Shown: one piece after another, positions 27,300-36,402 of the stretch | How the letters are laid out: every line of letters begins with the position of its first letter | How positions within the stretch are numbered: the stretch's first letter is position 1 | Origin: Oryzihumus leptocrescens | Lineage (GTDB): Bacteria > Actinomycetota > Actinomycetes > Actinomycetales > Dermatophilaceae | Reading direction: 5' to 3' | Assembly: GCF_006716205.1 (NCBI RefSeq) | Contig: NZ_VFOQ01000002.1 | Coordinates: 1 to 64,000 of the forward strand | DNA: 64,000 nucleotides | Position numbers and translations under genes: made by a program | The notes under the pieces: model-generated | Database searches by the model: none | The model's input: only the letters and a program-made list of their open reading frames with translations | Told to the model about the DNA's origin: nothing

Positions 27300-28208
27300 T
27301 CAGGGGGCCGGCGGCAGGGTCGGGGTGGGGAGCGGGGGAACGGTCACGCCCGGGATGGTCGGCGTGGGGACCGGGGACACGGTCACGGTCGGGAGCGTCG
27401 GGATGGGTGCCGGGGGAGCCGTCACGCCCGGCAGGGTCGGGGTGGGTGCCGGGGGAACGGTCACGCCCGGGATGGTCGGCGTGGGGACCGGGGACACGGT
27501 CACGGTCGGGAGCGTCGGGATGGGTGCCGGGGGAGCCGTCACGCCGGGCAGCGGCGGCGCGGTCAGCGTCGGCGAAGGGACCGGGGGAACGGTCACGGTC
27601 GGGAGCGTCGAGGTGGGGACCGGGGGAACGGTCACGCCCGGCAGGGTCGGGGTGGGTGCCGGGGGAAGCGTCACGCTGGGCAGTGTCGGCGTCGGGACGG
27701 CCGGCACGGACGGCGCAGACGGAACCGACGGGAGGGACGGCGCAGACGGAACCGACGGCGTGCCCGACACCGAGGGGAGCCCCGAGCCACCCGTTCCGGT
27801 GCCGCCGACGGAAGAGGAGCCACCTCCGCCTCCGGCCGGGCCCGCCCCACCGGCGGACCCACCGGTGCCGACTGACCCGCTACCGCCGGTGGTTCCGCCG
27901 AGCGGCGTGGGTCCCGGCAGCGGTACGCCGCCCACCGCACCGGACGGCGGCGTGGGTCCCGGCAGCGAGGCGGGGCCAGGCATCGTCAGGCCGACCGGCG
28001 ACCGCTGGAGCTGGCGCGAGACCGGCGGCAGAGCCTGGCTCGTGCGCGCCGTGCTCTTGACCATGCCGTGCGACGACGGATCGGGGAAGCCTGGAAGGTG
28101 AAGGTGCGGCACGACATACATGCCGATGCGGATGATCGCGTACGCCACCACAGCGGCCCCGAAGACGATGACGGACGTGCTGGTGAAGGACCTGTGGCTC
28201 AGACGCAC
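27300..28208 (-). CDS. Membrane-anchored Pro/Thr/Val repeat protein
   Basis: 302 aa from GTG 28208, with AGAGGA upstream. One N-terminal hydrophobic helix (about 12-34), a Ser/Pro region, a Gly-rich stretch (about 105-145), then a C-terminal half of 13-residue units such as PGVTVPPAPTPTL and PTVTVSPVPTPTI. It probably extends through or along the wall as a low-complexity stalk. It lies 42 nt after the ferric-reductase-like gene on the same strand and is probably co-transcribed. There is no enzymatic motif and the function is unknown. Confidence 0.7.
   Translation of the reverse strand: MRLSHRSFTSTSVIVFGAAVVAYAIIRIGMYVVPHLHLPGFPDPSSHGMVKSTARTSQALPPVSRQLQRSPVGLTMPGPASLPGPTPPSGAVGGVPLPGPTPLGGTTGGSGSVGTGGSAGGAGPAGGGGGSSSVGGTGTGGSGLPSVSGTPSVPSAPSLPSVPSAPSVPAVPTPTLPSVTLPPAPTPTLPGVTVPPVPTSTLPTVTVPPVPSPTLTAPPLPGVTAPPAPIPTLPTVTVSPVPTPTIPGVTVPPAPTPTLPGVTAPPAPIPTLPTVTVSPVPTPTIPGVTVPPLPTPTLPPAP
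27310..27690. repeat. 39-bp tandem repeats with a 117-bp higher-order unit
   Basis: About nine 39-bp units (13 codons) make up the 3' half of the gene at 27300-28208. Three units form a 117-bp block that occurs twice almost identically: the segment starting at 27361 recurs at 27478. The near identity points to recent duplication, and copy number may vary among strains. Confidence 0.85.
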
Positions 28209-28250
28209 GGGCGGTTCCTCTCGGTAGGGCTTCCTGTTGGGCCGTCGTCC

Positions 28251-29573
28251 TCAGACGAGGTCGAGGCGTTCGGTGTGCACGTGTGACGTGGGGATCCCCA
28301 GACGCCGCAGTGCTGTGTGGACTCCGGCGACCATGGCCGGCGGCCCGCTCACGAAGTAGTCGAGGTCGGCCCGGCGACGGGGCAGGTGCGCCGCCAGCAC
28401 GCGCTCGGTGAGCCGGCCCCTGCCCCCGGACCAGCCGGGCGGCGGGCTCTCGAGCAGCTCGACGACGCGCAGCCGGAGGCGAGAGGCGATGTGGGCTATC
28501 TCGGCGCGGAACAGCAGCTCCTCGATGCGGTCGGCGCAGGTGAACAGCACGTGCTCGCGCTCGTCCCCCTCGGCGGCGAGTGCACGCAGGGTGCTCATGA
28601 TCGGCGTGATCCCGACGCCGCCGGCGATCAGCACCAGGCCGCGCGCCCGGCGCGGCTCGGGCGTGAAGGCGCCGTGCGGACCGTCCACCCAGACCAGGGT
28701 CCCCGGCGCCACCCGCCGGGCGGCAGAGCCGTAGTCGCCGAGGTTCTCCACGGTGAACTCGAGCTCTCCGCTGCGCCGCGGCGGCGACGAGATCGTGAAC
28801 GGGTGCTCGTCGAAGCCCAGCGGCGTGCGCCCGATGCGTACCCACGCGAACTGCCCGGGCCGGAACCGGGTCAGCCCGCGGTGCCCCCACGGCTCGAGCA
28901 CGAGCGTCGTCACGCTGGGGCTCTCGGCACGCAGCTCTTGCACCAGGTAGGGGTGGACGAGCGCGCGCAGCGGTCGCCACACCCACCGCCGGAGCCAGAC
29001 GGCGAGCACCAGGGCGAGCAGGAACGTGAACCAGCGCGCGAACGCCGACTGCGCGACCAGGTGGCGCAGCAGGTAGACGTGCAGCCCGCAGAGCGCGACG
29101 GCGGCCATGGCGAGCAGCACGTGCAGGGCACGCCACGCCTCGTGGGCGCGCCCCGCGGAGCGCCCCCGCCATCGGGAGGTGAGCACGAGCAGGAGCAGGG
29201 CGGCGCCTCCGCCCACCGCGGCCCGTGTCGCCGGGCGCCCGCGGAACGGGTCGAGCACCGCCCGTCCGGCCGGGTCGCCGAGGACGACGCCCGTGACATG
29301 CACCAGGGCGAACCCCAGGGCCGACACGCCGAGGAGCCGGTGCACGCCCATGACGACGTCGATGCCCAGCCCCGAGGACAGGCTGCGGAGGCGCTTGGGC
29401 AGGATGAAGGTGACCGCGAGCAGCGACAGGGCGACCAGGCCCGAGGCCACGGAGACCTCGTATGCCGGGTTGGCGGCCCTCGGCGGGCCGCTCCGGAGAG
29501 CCAGGCCGAGGGGGACGAGCACCACGGCGAGGTAGAGGATCGCCGCCGTGGGGCGGATCAGCCTTCGTGCCAC
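28251..29573 (-). CDS. Ferric-reductase-like membrane flavoprotein (FAD/NAD-binding)
   Basis: 440 aa from GTG 29573. About six transmembrane helices form a ferric reductase-like domain (residues 1-215) with candidate heme-ligand histidines in GVHRLLGVSALGFALVHVTG and HEAWRALHVLLAMAAVALCGLH. The FAD-binding part follows (RPGQFAWVRIG, DEHPFTISSPP), then an NAD-binding part (AGGVGITPIMSTLRAL; C-terminal DYFVSGPPAMVAGV). It probably carries electrons from NAD(P)H across the membrane to an unknown acceptor. A Pro-rich repeat protein follows it. Confidence 0.88.
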   Translation of the reverse strand: MARRLIRPTAAILYLAVVLVPLGLALRSGPPRAANPAYEVSVASGLVALSLLAVTFILPKRLRSLSSGLGIDVVMGVHRLLGVSALGFALVHVTGVVLGDPAGRAVLDPFRGRPATRAAVGGGAALLLLVLTSRWRGRSAGRAHEAWRALHVLLAMAAVALCGLHVYLLRHLVAQSAFARWFTFLLALVLAVWLRRWVWRPLRALVHPYLVQELRAESPSVTTLVLEPWGHRGLTRFRPGQFAWVRIGRTPLGFDEHPFTISSPPRRSGELEFTVENLGDYGSAARRVAPGTLVWVDGPHGAFTPEPRRARGLVLIAGGVGITPIMSTLRALAAEGDEREHVLFTCADRIEELLFRAEIAHIASRLRLRVVELLESPPPGWSGGRGRLTERVLAAHLPRRRADLDYFVSGPPAMVAGVHTALRRLGIPTSHVHTERLDLV

Positions 29574-29764
29574 TCGTCATCCAAGGGGTCGGGGACACCT
29601 GCTCCCCTGCCCCGCCGGAGGCCTATGAGGACACCGACGACAAGGCCCGCATGTTACTCGCGAGCACGTCCCCCCGACAAGATCCCGAAGGTCCTGAACT
29701 GCCCCTGACCTGCGCACTCGCGGGGCCAGCGGAGTCCGTCGCGTGGAGGCGCCGTCGCACCACA

Positions 29765-29812
29765 GGCTCGTCCCACGACACGAGCGGGTGCGCGTCTGTC
29801 GTGGGACGAACC
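29765..29812. terminator. Hairpin after the glycosidase gene
   Basis: 29765-29780 and 29797-29812 pair at 15 of 16 positions around a 16-nt loop, 28 nt after the stop of the minus-strand glycosidase. It is a candidate terminator. The rest of the 266-nt gap shows nothing else convincing. Confidence 0.6.
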
Positions 29813-29839
29813 GGTGCGCGATGCGGCCGGGGTGACCGG

Positions 29840-32443
29840 TCAGGTGGTGATCGTCAGCACGTGGTGGCCGGCGGTCGTGGGCACGGTCACCTCCACGCCG
29901 CGGTTGGTGGTGGTGACGGTGTAGTTGCGGATGACCCTGCCGTCGAGGGTGACGGTCCGCGGGGCGGTGCCGCGGGGCAGCGTGTGCCCGATGACCACGG
30001 TGCCCGCGCCGACGCCGCGGCCGACGGAGACCTCGGTCCGGTAGGTGCTGCCGGTGTGGCTGGCCAGGACGTCCGCCGAGCCGCCGCCGAGGCGGATGTC
30101 GCGGCCGGCGACCGATGGCTGCCCGGCGGGCACCTGGGGCACGACCGCGAGCCGGCCCACGCCGAGGTCGGGGCGCACCCCGAGCCACTGGTGGACGACA
30201 GCCCACGCCGTGCCGTAGTTGCCCCAGGCCTGCATGAACATCGAGCGGCAGGTCCAGCAGCGGTCGATGTTCGCGCCCTGGTCGGGGGAGGGGAAGATCT
30301 CCGGCATCGCGCCCGGCTGCTCGTCGGGCGTGCCGCCGGTGGCCGGCTCGGCGAACATCGGCTCGGCCAGGGCGTGGGTGTAGCGGCCCTGCTGGTCCGC
30401 GCCGAGGCGGCCGTAGTTGCCCTCACCCACGGACTGGATCGAGGTGGTCAGGCCGAAGATCACCTTCTCGCCCTGGCCGTTGGCGCCGCCGCCGCAGCCG
30501 GTGTGGAACAGCCCCGGGTTGAGGGGCGCCGTGCCGCTGAAGCAGTCGTTCTCCCGGCCCGCCAGGGCGGTGGTGCCGTGCTCGTACGGCGCGAGCCCCG
30601 GCTGCGCCTGCCCGTTCGGGGCCAGCTCCACCTCCATCGGCGTCTGGCCGATCCAGTGCTTCTGGAACGACTGGACGTTGCCCGGGTCGGTGAGGGAGTC
30701 GGCATACTGGCCGGCCGCCTGGTCCCACCAGGTGGGGTCGAAGCGCTGCTGCAGCCTGGTGGCCAGGTCGTTGGCCCACGTCGCGGTCGCCGTGTCGCCC
30801 TTCGAGCGGGCCATGTCGGCCAGGTCGAACAGGCCGCGGATGAAGTAGACGGTGTTGTCGAGCTTCTCCGTGCCCATGCCGGTGCGCTCGACGTTGCCCA
30901 GGCCCTCGGGCCAGCCGTCGTGGTCGGCGTCCAGCTGCGAGACCACGTAGTGCAGGTTGCGCTTCGTGAAGTCGTACATCTCGTCGCGGAAGCCGTTGTC
31001 GCCGGTCCAGCGCCACAGCAGCGCCACCGCGCTGGGGAACTTCACCGTCTCGTCGGTGTTGAAGTCGTACGCCGTCGTCCCGTCGGGGTTGGTGTGCCGG
31101 GAGTCGTGGCCGAACCACGTCGAGCCGTCCGCGACCGTCTCGTGGGAGACCACGCCGGAACGGTGGTTGAGGAGGTCGGAGATGTCGCGCAGCGCGCGCA
31201 GGTGCGACTTGATCGCCTCGAACTGCCCGACCGAGACCGCGGCGAAGGAGGTGTACTCCGCGTCGGTGCCGAAGATCCACGGGTAGTCGGGGTAGCCCGC
31301 GCCGATCCACGTCGCCTCGGGGACGGTGCCCAGCGGCTCCGGGAACTGCTTGCCCTGGTCGGTCCAGCGGATCTGCAGGTCCCTGGCGCTGAGGGTCAGG
31401 TCGGCGAGGTTCTGCTTGCCCCAGTCGACGGCCTGCTGCACCAGCGGGTCGCCCGGCAGTGACAGCTTCGTGCGGTTGGCCAGCCCGTCACGGGCGTGGA
31501 CCTTGGCGGCCAGCTGGGCGGCGGGAGCCTTGAGCAGCCCCGCGAGCTCCTGCTGCGCCGCGGCCTGGCCCTGGTCGGAACCGGCGACCCCGAGCCAGAC
31601 GGTCGTGGACCCGCCGGCCGGCAGGGACAGCCGCCAGGTCAGCTCGCCGCCGGTGCCGTGGCCGAACGGCCCGTCGTCGCAGGCGGCCGGCTTGGGGTCG
31701 GCCGGAGCGCCCGGCTCGGTGCCGGTGCAGCGGTGCCCTGGCTGCGGACCCCAGTACTGGGACCCGACGGCGCCGGACTGCGGCTGCTGGGCGGTCCCGA
31801 CGACTGCCGCGTAGTGGTGCTCGGGGGCTCCGGGCAGCGCGCCGTCGTCGGTGAAGACGAGGTGCTTGCCGTCATACCGGCCCTGGTCGGGCAGGTTGTC
31901 GCTGGCGTTGGGCTTCACGCCGTCGAAACCCCACGGGTACTGCCCCATGAGCTCGGAGTGGGCGTCCACCTTGAGCGTGGTGGTCCGCGCCGCGCCGGGG
32001 TTGGTGATGGTCAGGCCGAACAGGGCGCCGCGGCGCCCGTCCGGCACCACGTCCGTGCGCCGCACCTGCAGCCCGGCGGTCTGCGGCAGGTCGTAGCGGG
32101 TGTAGCCGCGCCCGCTGGTGAACTTCGTGGCCGGTCCGACCCACTGGTCGTCCAGGCCGAACCACACGCCGTCGAGCAGCTTGACCGGCGGCGTCCAGAT
32201 CCCGCCCATCTCGCCGGTGATGTGCCAGCCGTTGGCGTAGAACCGGCCGTCCTCGAACCCGAGGGAGTAGGCGCGCGTGCCGGCCGCGACCTCGCGGCGG
32301 TCCTGCAGCCGGCTCGTCGTCGACACCTCGCGGCCCGGCCCCGGGTCACCGGGTGGCGCAGCGGAGGCGGGCGCCTGGGTGAGGCCGGCCAGTGCGGGGA
32401 CGAGCGCGGTGAGCGTCAGGGCGACGAGGGCTCTGCGGGACAT
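29840..32443 (-). CDS. Secreted (alpha/alpha)6-type glycoside hydrolase / debranching-enzyme-like protein
   Basis: 867 aa from ATG 32443, with GGAGG upstream. A Sec-type signal peptide is evident (about 1-28, ending PASAA). An N-terminal beta-rich region (about 55-330) is followed by a helical-toroid catalytic region (about 350-770) with acidic-residue-rich segments such as FGTDAEYTSF, DADHDGWPEGLGNVER and YEHGTTALAGREND. A beta-sandwich tail closes the protein. This resembles amylo-1,6-glucosidase or GH15-like proteins, but I cannot assign the substrate. It is exported and probably acts on an extracellular or cell-surface glycan. Confidence 0.75.
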   Translation of the reverse strand: MSRRALVALTLTALVPALAGLTQAPASAAPPGDPGPGREVSTTSRLQDRREVAAGTRAYSLGFEDGRFYANGWHITGEMGGIWTPPVKLLDGVWFGLDDQWVGPATKFTSGRGYTRYDLPQTAGLQVRRTDVVPDGRRGALFGLTITNPGAARTTTLKVDAHSELMGQYPWGFDGVKPNASDNLPDQGRYDGKHLVFTDDGALPGAPEHHYAAVVGTAQQPQSGAVGSQYWGPQPGHRCTGTEPGAPADPKPAACDDGPFGHGTGGELTWRLSLPAGGSTTVWLGVAGSDQGQAAAQQELAGLLKAPAAQLAAKVHARDGLANRTKLSLPGDPLVQQAVDWGKQNLADLTLSARDLQIRWTDQGKQFPEPLGTVPEATWIGAGYPDYPWIFGTDAEYTSFAAVSVGQFEAIKSHLRALRDISDLLNHRSGVVSHETVADGSTWFGHDSRHTNPDGTTAYDFNTDETVKFPSAVALLWRWTGDNGFRDEMYDFTKRNLHYVVSQLDADHDGWPEGLGNVERTGMGTEKLDNTVYFIRGLFDLADMARSKGDTATATWANDLATRLQQRFDPTWWDQAAGQYADSLTDPGNVQSFQKHWIGQTPMEVELAPNGQAQPGLAPYEHGTTALAGRENDCFSGTAPLNPGLFHTGCGGGANGQGEKVIFGLTTSIQSVGEGNYGRLGADQQGRYTHALAEPMFAEPATGGTPDEQPGAMPEIFPSPDQGANIDRCWTCRSMFMQAWGNYGTAWAVVHQWLGVRPDLGVGRLAVVPQVPAGQPSVAGRDIRLGGGSADVLASHTGSTYRTEVSVGRGVGAGTVVIGHTLPRGTAPRTVTLDGRVIRNYTVTTTNRGVEVTVPTTAGHHVLTITT

Positions 32444-32446
32444 GGG

Positions 32447-32489
32447 GGCCTCCGGGCGTCGGGCCGACGCAGCGCCGCGCCGGAGGGCC
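32447..32489. promoter_or_regulatory. Hairpin overlapping the glycosidase ribosome site
   Basis: An outer stem (32447-32455 with 32480-32489, one mismatch) encloses a smaller GCGTC/GACGC stem. It lies just upstream of the ATG at 32443, and the GGAGG ribosome site of that gene falls in the outer arm. It may be a terminator for the upstream methyltransferase or a translational control hairpin. Confidence 0.3.
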
Positions 32490-32580
32490 TGTCCGCCCGG
32501 ACCCGGTCTGTGCCGGTTTGTCCTGTCTGCGCCGGACGCTACTCCTGCACCACCCGCCCCACCACCGGACGGCAGACGCT

Positions 32581-33213
32581 TCAGCCCCGGAAGGCCCGCC
32601 CGATGACGTGCGCGGTCGGCGGGACGAGGCCTCCAGGGCTGTACCCGAACCGGTCCAGCGCCTCAATGGCGAAGCCGGCCCCGGTGACCGCCCGCGGGGT
32701 GTCCCGGTTGGGGTGGCAGCCGCCGGCCAGCCGCGTCCACAGCGGGGTCGCCACGTCCTCCAGGAGGCCGACGAGCGCCGACCTGGACCGCACGTGCTCG
32801 TAGAACGCCAGCACCCCGCCCGGCCGCAGCACCCGGTGGGCCTCGGCCAGCACGGCGGCCTGGCTGTCGACCGAGCAGAGCAGGAGCGAGGCCACGACCG
32901 CGTCGCAGCTGCCGTCGGCCAGGGGCAGCGCCGCGGCGTCCGCCGCCACCACCGCGACCGGCACGGCCGCGGACCGGGCCAGCCGCGTGGCCTCGACCCG
33001 CAGCGTGGGCTCCGGCTCGACGGCGACCACGCGGGTCACCGAGGCGGGGTACCGCGCGAAGTTCAGGCCCTGTCCCGCGCCGAGCTCGCAGACCACCCCG
33101 GTGAGGCCGGCCAGCAGCCGGTCCCGGTGCTCGCCGACGCCACGCTCGTCTGCCTGGGGTGCCAGGCGCAGGTAGGCCCGGGCGAAACGCGGGTTCTCCA
33201 GCCGCCGGCCCAT
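32581..33213 (-). CDS. Class I SAM-dependent methyltransferase
   Basis: 210 aa from ATG 33213. Rossmann-type methyltransferase with motif I VVCELGAGQGLNFARY, the acidic end of strand 2 (AVEPEPTLR), ADAAALPLADGSCDAV and the motif III HRVLRPGGVLAFYEH. It resembles the UbiE/phospholipid-methyltransferase-like group; the substrate is unknown. There is no Shine-Dalgarno, and TAGGGT ends 7 nt before the ATG, so translation is probably leaderless. Confidence 0.87.
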   Translation of the reverse strand: MGRRLENPRFARAYLRLAPQADERGVGEHRDRLLAGLTGVVCELGAGQGLNFARYPASVTRVVAVEPEPTLRVEATRLARSAAVPVAVVAADAAALPLADGSCDAVVASLLLCSVDSQAAVLAEAHRVLRPGGVLAFYEHVRSRSALVGLLEDVATPLWTRLAGGCHPNRDTPRAVTGAGFAIEALDRFGYSPGGLVPPTAHVIGRAFRG

Positions 33214-33220
33214 GCGTCCG

Positions 33221-33226
33221 ACCCTA
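33221..33226 (-). promoter_or_regulatory. Leaderless -10 element (TAGGGT) for methyltransferase
   Basis: On the minus strand TAGGGT is followed by 7 nt and then the ATG at 33213, placing transcription start at or next to the start codon. Confidence 0.45.
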
Positions 33227-33264
33227 GGCCGGGACACCGCGCGGCACAGGTGGTTCGCGCAGGC

Positions 33265-34404
33265 TCAGCGGCCGAGCACGTGGGGACCGGACGGCATACC
33301 GGTGGTGAAGCGGGCCAGGCCGAACGCCGCGACGTCCGCGTCCGGGGTCCGGCCCTCGGCCAGGTCGGCCAGCACGAGGCCCATCAGCGCCGAGAACTTG
33401 AAGCCCTCACCGGAGTCGCCGCACGCCAGCACCACCCCGCCGGGCAGCGTGTCGATGACGAACCGGCCGTCCGGCGAGTCCGTCCAGCAGCACACCTGCG
33501 CGTCGATGACCTCGCGGCCCACGGCCGTCAGCGTCCTCCCCACCCGCTGCGCGGTGTATGCCGTGAGGGCGGCGTCCGGGTTGCGGTCGCGGTCCGCGAG
33601 GGTCCAGTCCCGCAGCGGACGGTCCAGGCCGACCTTGAAGCCGACGCCGGGGGTGGGCATGGAGTAGAGCCCCGGCTCCTCGCCCCGCGGCCCGTCGAAG
33701 AGGCACGGGTGGTCGTCGTGGGCGTGCGGGTCCGACGCCACCCCGAGGTGCACCACCTGCTCCAGGTGCGGGCGCAGCGGCAGGTCGACGCCCAGCCCGC
33801 GCAGCAGGTCGCGGGTGCCGGGACCAGGGGCGAGGACGACGACGTCCGCGTCCAGGGCCGTGCCGTCGTCCAGGGTCACCCGCGGCCCGGCCGGGCGCGT
33901 CTCGACGGAGACCACCGTGCCGCCGACCCGCAGCGCACCGCCAAAGGCCTCGAACAGCCCGGCCTGCGCGGCCATCGACGCGGCCGCGAGCACCGGGCCG
34001 GCCTCCTCCTGCCACACCGCGTCGCGGCCGTCGGGCACCAGGCCGGGCACGACCCGTGCCACCTCGTGGGCGGCGACGACCTCGTGCGGCACGCCCTCGG
34101 CGGCCAGCGCCCCGACGACCGCGGGCAGGGACACGTCGTCGCGCCAGAGCAGACCGCGGCGCAGGAACACCGTCGTCCCGCTGCGCGAGGCCAGCCGCTC
34201 CATCGCCTCGACGCTGCGCCGCGCCAGCCGCACGCGCACCGCGTCGGGGTGGGTCAGGCGCCACAGGCGGGTCGGCCCCGGTGAGGACGAGAGCGCGTTG
34301 GCCACGCCGAACCGGTCGACCAGCGTGACCTCGTGGCCCCGCCCGGCGAGCTCGGCCGCCGCCGGCAGCCCCCAGGCCCCTGCACCCACCACCACGCACC
34401 GCAT
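33265..34404 (-). CDS. FAD-dependent oxidoreductase (sarcosine-oxidase-like, DAO family)
   Basis: 379 aa from ATG 34404 (AGGG 8 nt upstream; GTG 34413 is an alternative). N-terminal Rossmann FAD motif VVVGAGAWGLPAAAELAGRG, the substrate-domain segment SPGPTRLWRLTH, and a C-terminal CGDSGEGFKFSALMG that matches the flavin-contacting region of monomeric sarcosine oxidase and MTOX. Several Cys pairs (QVCCWTDSPDG) resemble the family CCxYT region where flavin is attached covalently. It likely oxidises a secondary amine or N-methyl amino acid. It follows the VWA gene within 12 nt and may be in its operon. Confidence 0.85.
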   Translation of the reverse strand: MRCVVVGAGAWGLPAAAELAGRGHEVTLVDRFGVANALSSSPGPTRLWRLTHPDAVRVRLARRSVEAMERLASRSGTTVFLRRGLLWRDDVSLPAVVGALAAEGVPHEVVAAHEVARVVPGLVPDGRDAVWQEEAGPVLAAASMAAQAGLFEAFGGALRVGGTVVSVETRPAGPRVTLDDGTALDADVVVLAPGPGTRDLLRGLGVDLPLRPHLEQVVHLGVASDPHAHDDHPCLFDGPRGEEPGLYSMPTPGVGFKVGLDRPLRDWTLADRDRNPDAALTAYTAQRVGRTLTAVGREVIDAQVCCWTDSPDGRFVIDTLPGGVVLACGDSGEGFKFSALMGLVLADLAEGRTPDADVAAFGLARFTTGMPSGPHVLGR

Positions 34405-34414
34405 GCGCGGCACC

Positions 34415-36397
34415 CTAGGCGGAGCGGCGGCCCCGGCGCGCGCGCAGGTAGTCGGCCACGACGTACTCCCCGAGCCGGGAGACGTCGGGGGTGAACACCC
34501 GCCCGGCCGCCCGCCGCGCGACCGCGTCGACGAAGCGGGCCAGACCGGGGTCCTCCCCGAGCATGAACACGTTGAGCGTCGCGCCGTAGCGGGCCAGCTC
34601 GTCCACCTGCGCCACGGTCGCCCGCAGCGTCGCGCTCGTGGGCGGCCACATGAACTCCGGTATGCCGTCCGGCCCCAGGTGCGCGGTCGGCTCGCCGTCG
34701 GTGACCACGAGGACGACGGGCTCGGCGTCGGGGTGCCGGCGCACGTGGCGCAGCGCGAGCATGAGCGCGTGCTGCAGGTTGGTGCCCTGCACCCACTCCG
34801 GCTCGACCTCGGCGAGCTGCACCGGCGAGAGCCGCCTGGCGGCGATGTTGAACCCGATGACCTGCAGGGCGTCCTGGCGGAAGCGGGTCTCCACCAGGTG
34901 CGACAGGGCCAGGGCGGTCTGCTTCATCGGGCCCCAGCGGCCTTCCTGCACCATCGAGAACGACAGGTCCACGCACAGCGCCACCGCCGCCGTGGTGCGC
35001 CGCTCGGTCTCGATGACCTCGAAGTCCTCCACCTCCAGCCGCACGCCACCGGCGCGGATACCGCCGCGGCGCAGCGCGTTGCCGACGGTGCGGGCGGCGT
35101 CGATCGGCAGCTCGTCGCCGAAGACCCATGGCCGGGTCAGCCCGGTCGGCTCGTCGGCCTGGCCGGTGCGCTGCTCGTCGTGGTCGCCGCGGGCCGCGGC
35201 GTCGAGGTGGGAGAAGACCCGGCGCAGGGCGGTCTCGCCCAGCCGGCGGACCGCGCGCGGGGTCAGCCGCAGCCCCTCCTCGCCCTGGGTCAGGTAGCCC
35301 TGGCGCTCGAGCTCGCGCTCCAGCTGGCGCAGTGCCTGGACGTCCGCCGCCGCGGCCGACCCGAGCCGGCGCTCCAGCGTCTCGACGTCGACGTCGTCCA
35401 GGGTCGAGCCGACGTAGCCCTGGGACAGCTGGCGCTCCAGTGACTCCAGGTCGGCCAGCTCCGAGACCGCCTCCACGGCCTCGCTGTAGCCGAGCGAGGG
35501 CCCGCCCGGCTGCATGCCGACCGGGCGGCCCCGGTCCATGCCCGGCCGCAACGCGCGCAGGTTGTCCGAGAGCTGGCTCATCTGCGAGGCCAGGTCGGGG
35601 TCGGACAGCGCCTCGCTCATGAGCTGGGCCAGCTGCTCGCGCTGCTCCGGCGAGAGCGAGGCCATCATCCGCTGGGCGGCCGCCTGCCGCCGGGCGAGGG
35701 CGTCGATGAGCTCGTCGACGTCCTGGGGGTCCTCGGGGAAGAACTCCCCGTGCCGGTCCATGAACTCCCGGAACTGGTCGGACGTGTCCTCGCCGCGGGC
35801 GTGGGCGGCCAGCAGCGCGTTGAGGTCGGCCAGCATGTCCTTGACCCGCTGCATCGTCTCCGGGTCGCCGCCGGACAGGGCCTGCTTCAGCCCGGCGAAC
35901 TGGGCGTCGAGCACCTCGCGGCGCAGCATGTCCTTGATCGACTCGTAGGTCTGCCGGGCCTGCGGGGAGTGCCACTGGTAGTCCGACAGCGCGCGCACCG
36001 CGCCGGCGGTGTCGTCGGGCAGGGTGGCCAGCTCCATCTCGGCCATCCGGGCTGCATCCGAGGACTCCGAGGCGAGCTGGTCGCGCTCCTCGGCCAGCGC
36101 CTGGTCCAGCGCGGCCCGCACCTGGTCCAGGGTCCCGGCGAGGTCACCACGCCGGCGGGCCGACTCGCGCATCCGCCGGATCCGTTCGCGCAGCTCGTCC
36201 AGGCCCTGCCGGCCGGACAGCCCCTGGCGCAGCAGGTCCTGCAGCGCCTCGCGGACACCGCCGCCGGCCAGCACCTCCCGGCCGATGGCATCCACGGCCG
36301 AGCGCACGTCGTACGGCGGGGCGAGCGGGTCCGGGCCACCGCGCCACGGGCCGTAGCGGAACCGGCCGTGCGGGCTGTCGTGCGGCTGGGCGGCCAT
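34415..36397 (-). CDS. VWA-domain protein (MoxR partner)
   Basis: 660 aa from ATG 36397, 5 nt after the MoxR gene. A long charged helical N-terminal region (about 1-400), rich in Arg/Glu coiled-coil-like sequence, is followed by a C-terminal von Willebrand A domain with the MIDAS motif DLSFSM, the conserved Thr region QGTNLQHAL and VTDGEPTAH. MoxR AAA ATPase plus VWA protein pairs act as chaperones for complex assembly or cofactor insertion. The target here is unknown. Confidence 0.87.
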   Translation of the reverse strand: MAAQPHDSPHGRFRYGPWRGGPDPLAPPYDVRSAVDAIGREVLAGGGVREALQDLLRQGLSGRQGLDELRERIRRMRESARRRGDLAGTLDQVRAALDQALAEERDQLASESSDAARMAEMELATLPDDTAGAVRALSDYQWHSPQARQTYESIKDMLRREVLDAQFAGLKQALSGGDPETMQRVKDMLADLNALLAAHARGEDTSDQFREFMDRHGEFFPEDPQDVDELIDALARRQAAAQRMMASLSPEQREQLAQLMSEALSDPDLASQMSQLSDNLRALRPGMDRGRPVGMQPGGPSLGYSEAVEAVSELADLESLERQLSQGYVGSTLDDVDVETLERRLGSAAAADVQALRQLERELERQGYLTQGEEGLRLTPRAVRRLGETALRRVFSHLDAAARGDHDEQRTGQADEPTGLTRPWVFGDELPIDAARTVGNALRRGGIRAGGVRLEVEDFEVIETERRTTAAVALCVDLSFSMVQEGRWGPMKQTALALSHLVETRFRQDALQVIGFNIAARRLSPVQLAEVEPEWVQGTNLQHALMLALRHVRRHPDAEPVVLVVTDGEPTAHLGPDGIPEFMWPPTSATLRATVAQVDELARYGATLNVFMLGEDPGLARFVDAVARRAAGRVFTPDVSRLGEYVVADYLRARRGRRSA

Positions 36398-36402
36398 GGC
36401 TC

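Noticed and set aside
27310-27690. CRISPR array
   Set aside because: The 39-bp units are contiguous, in frame, and encode a Pro/Thr/Val protein repeat; there are no spacers and no cas genes.
28317-29708. A 463-codon plus-strand frame opposite the ferric-reductase-like gene
   Set aside because: It is a shadow of a gene with clear FAD and NAD motifs; Arg/Gly/Pro/Glu-rich with no family resemblance.
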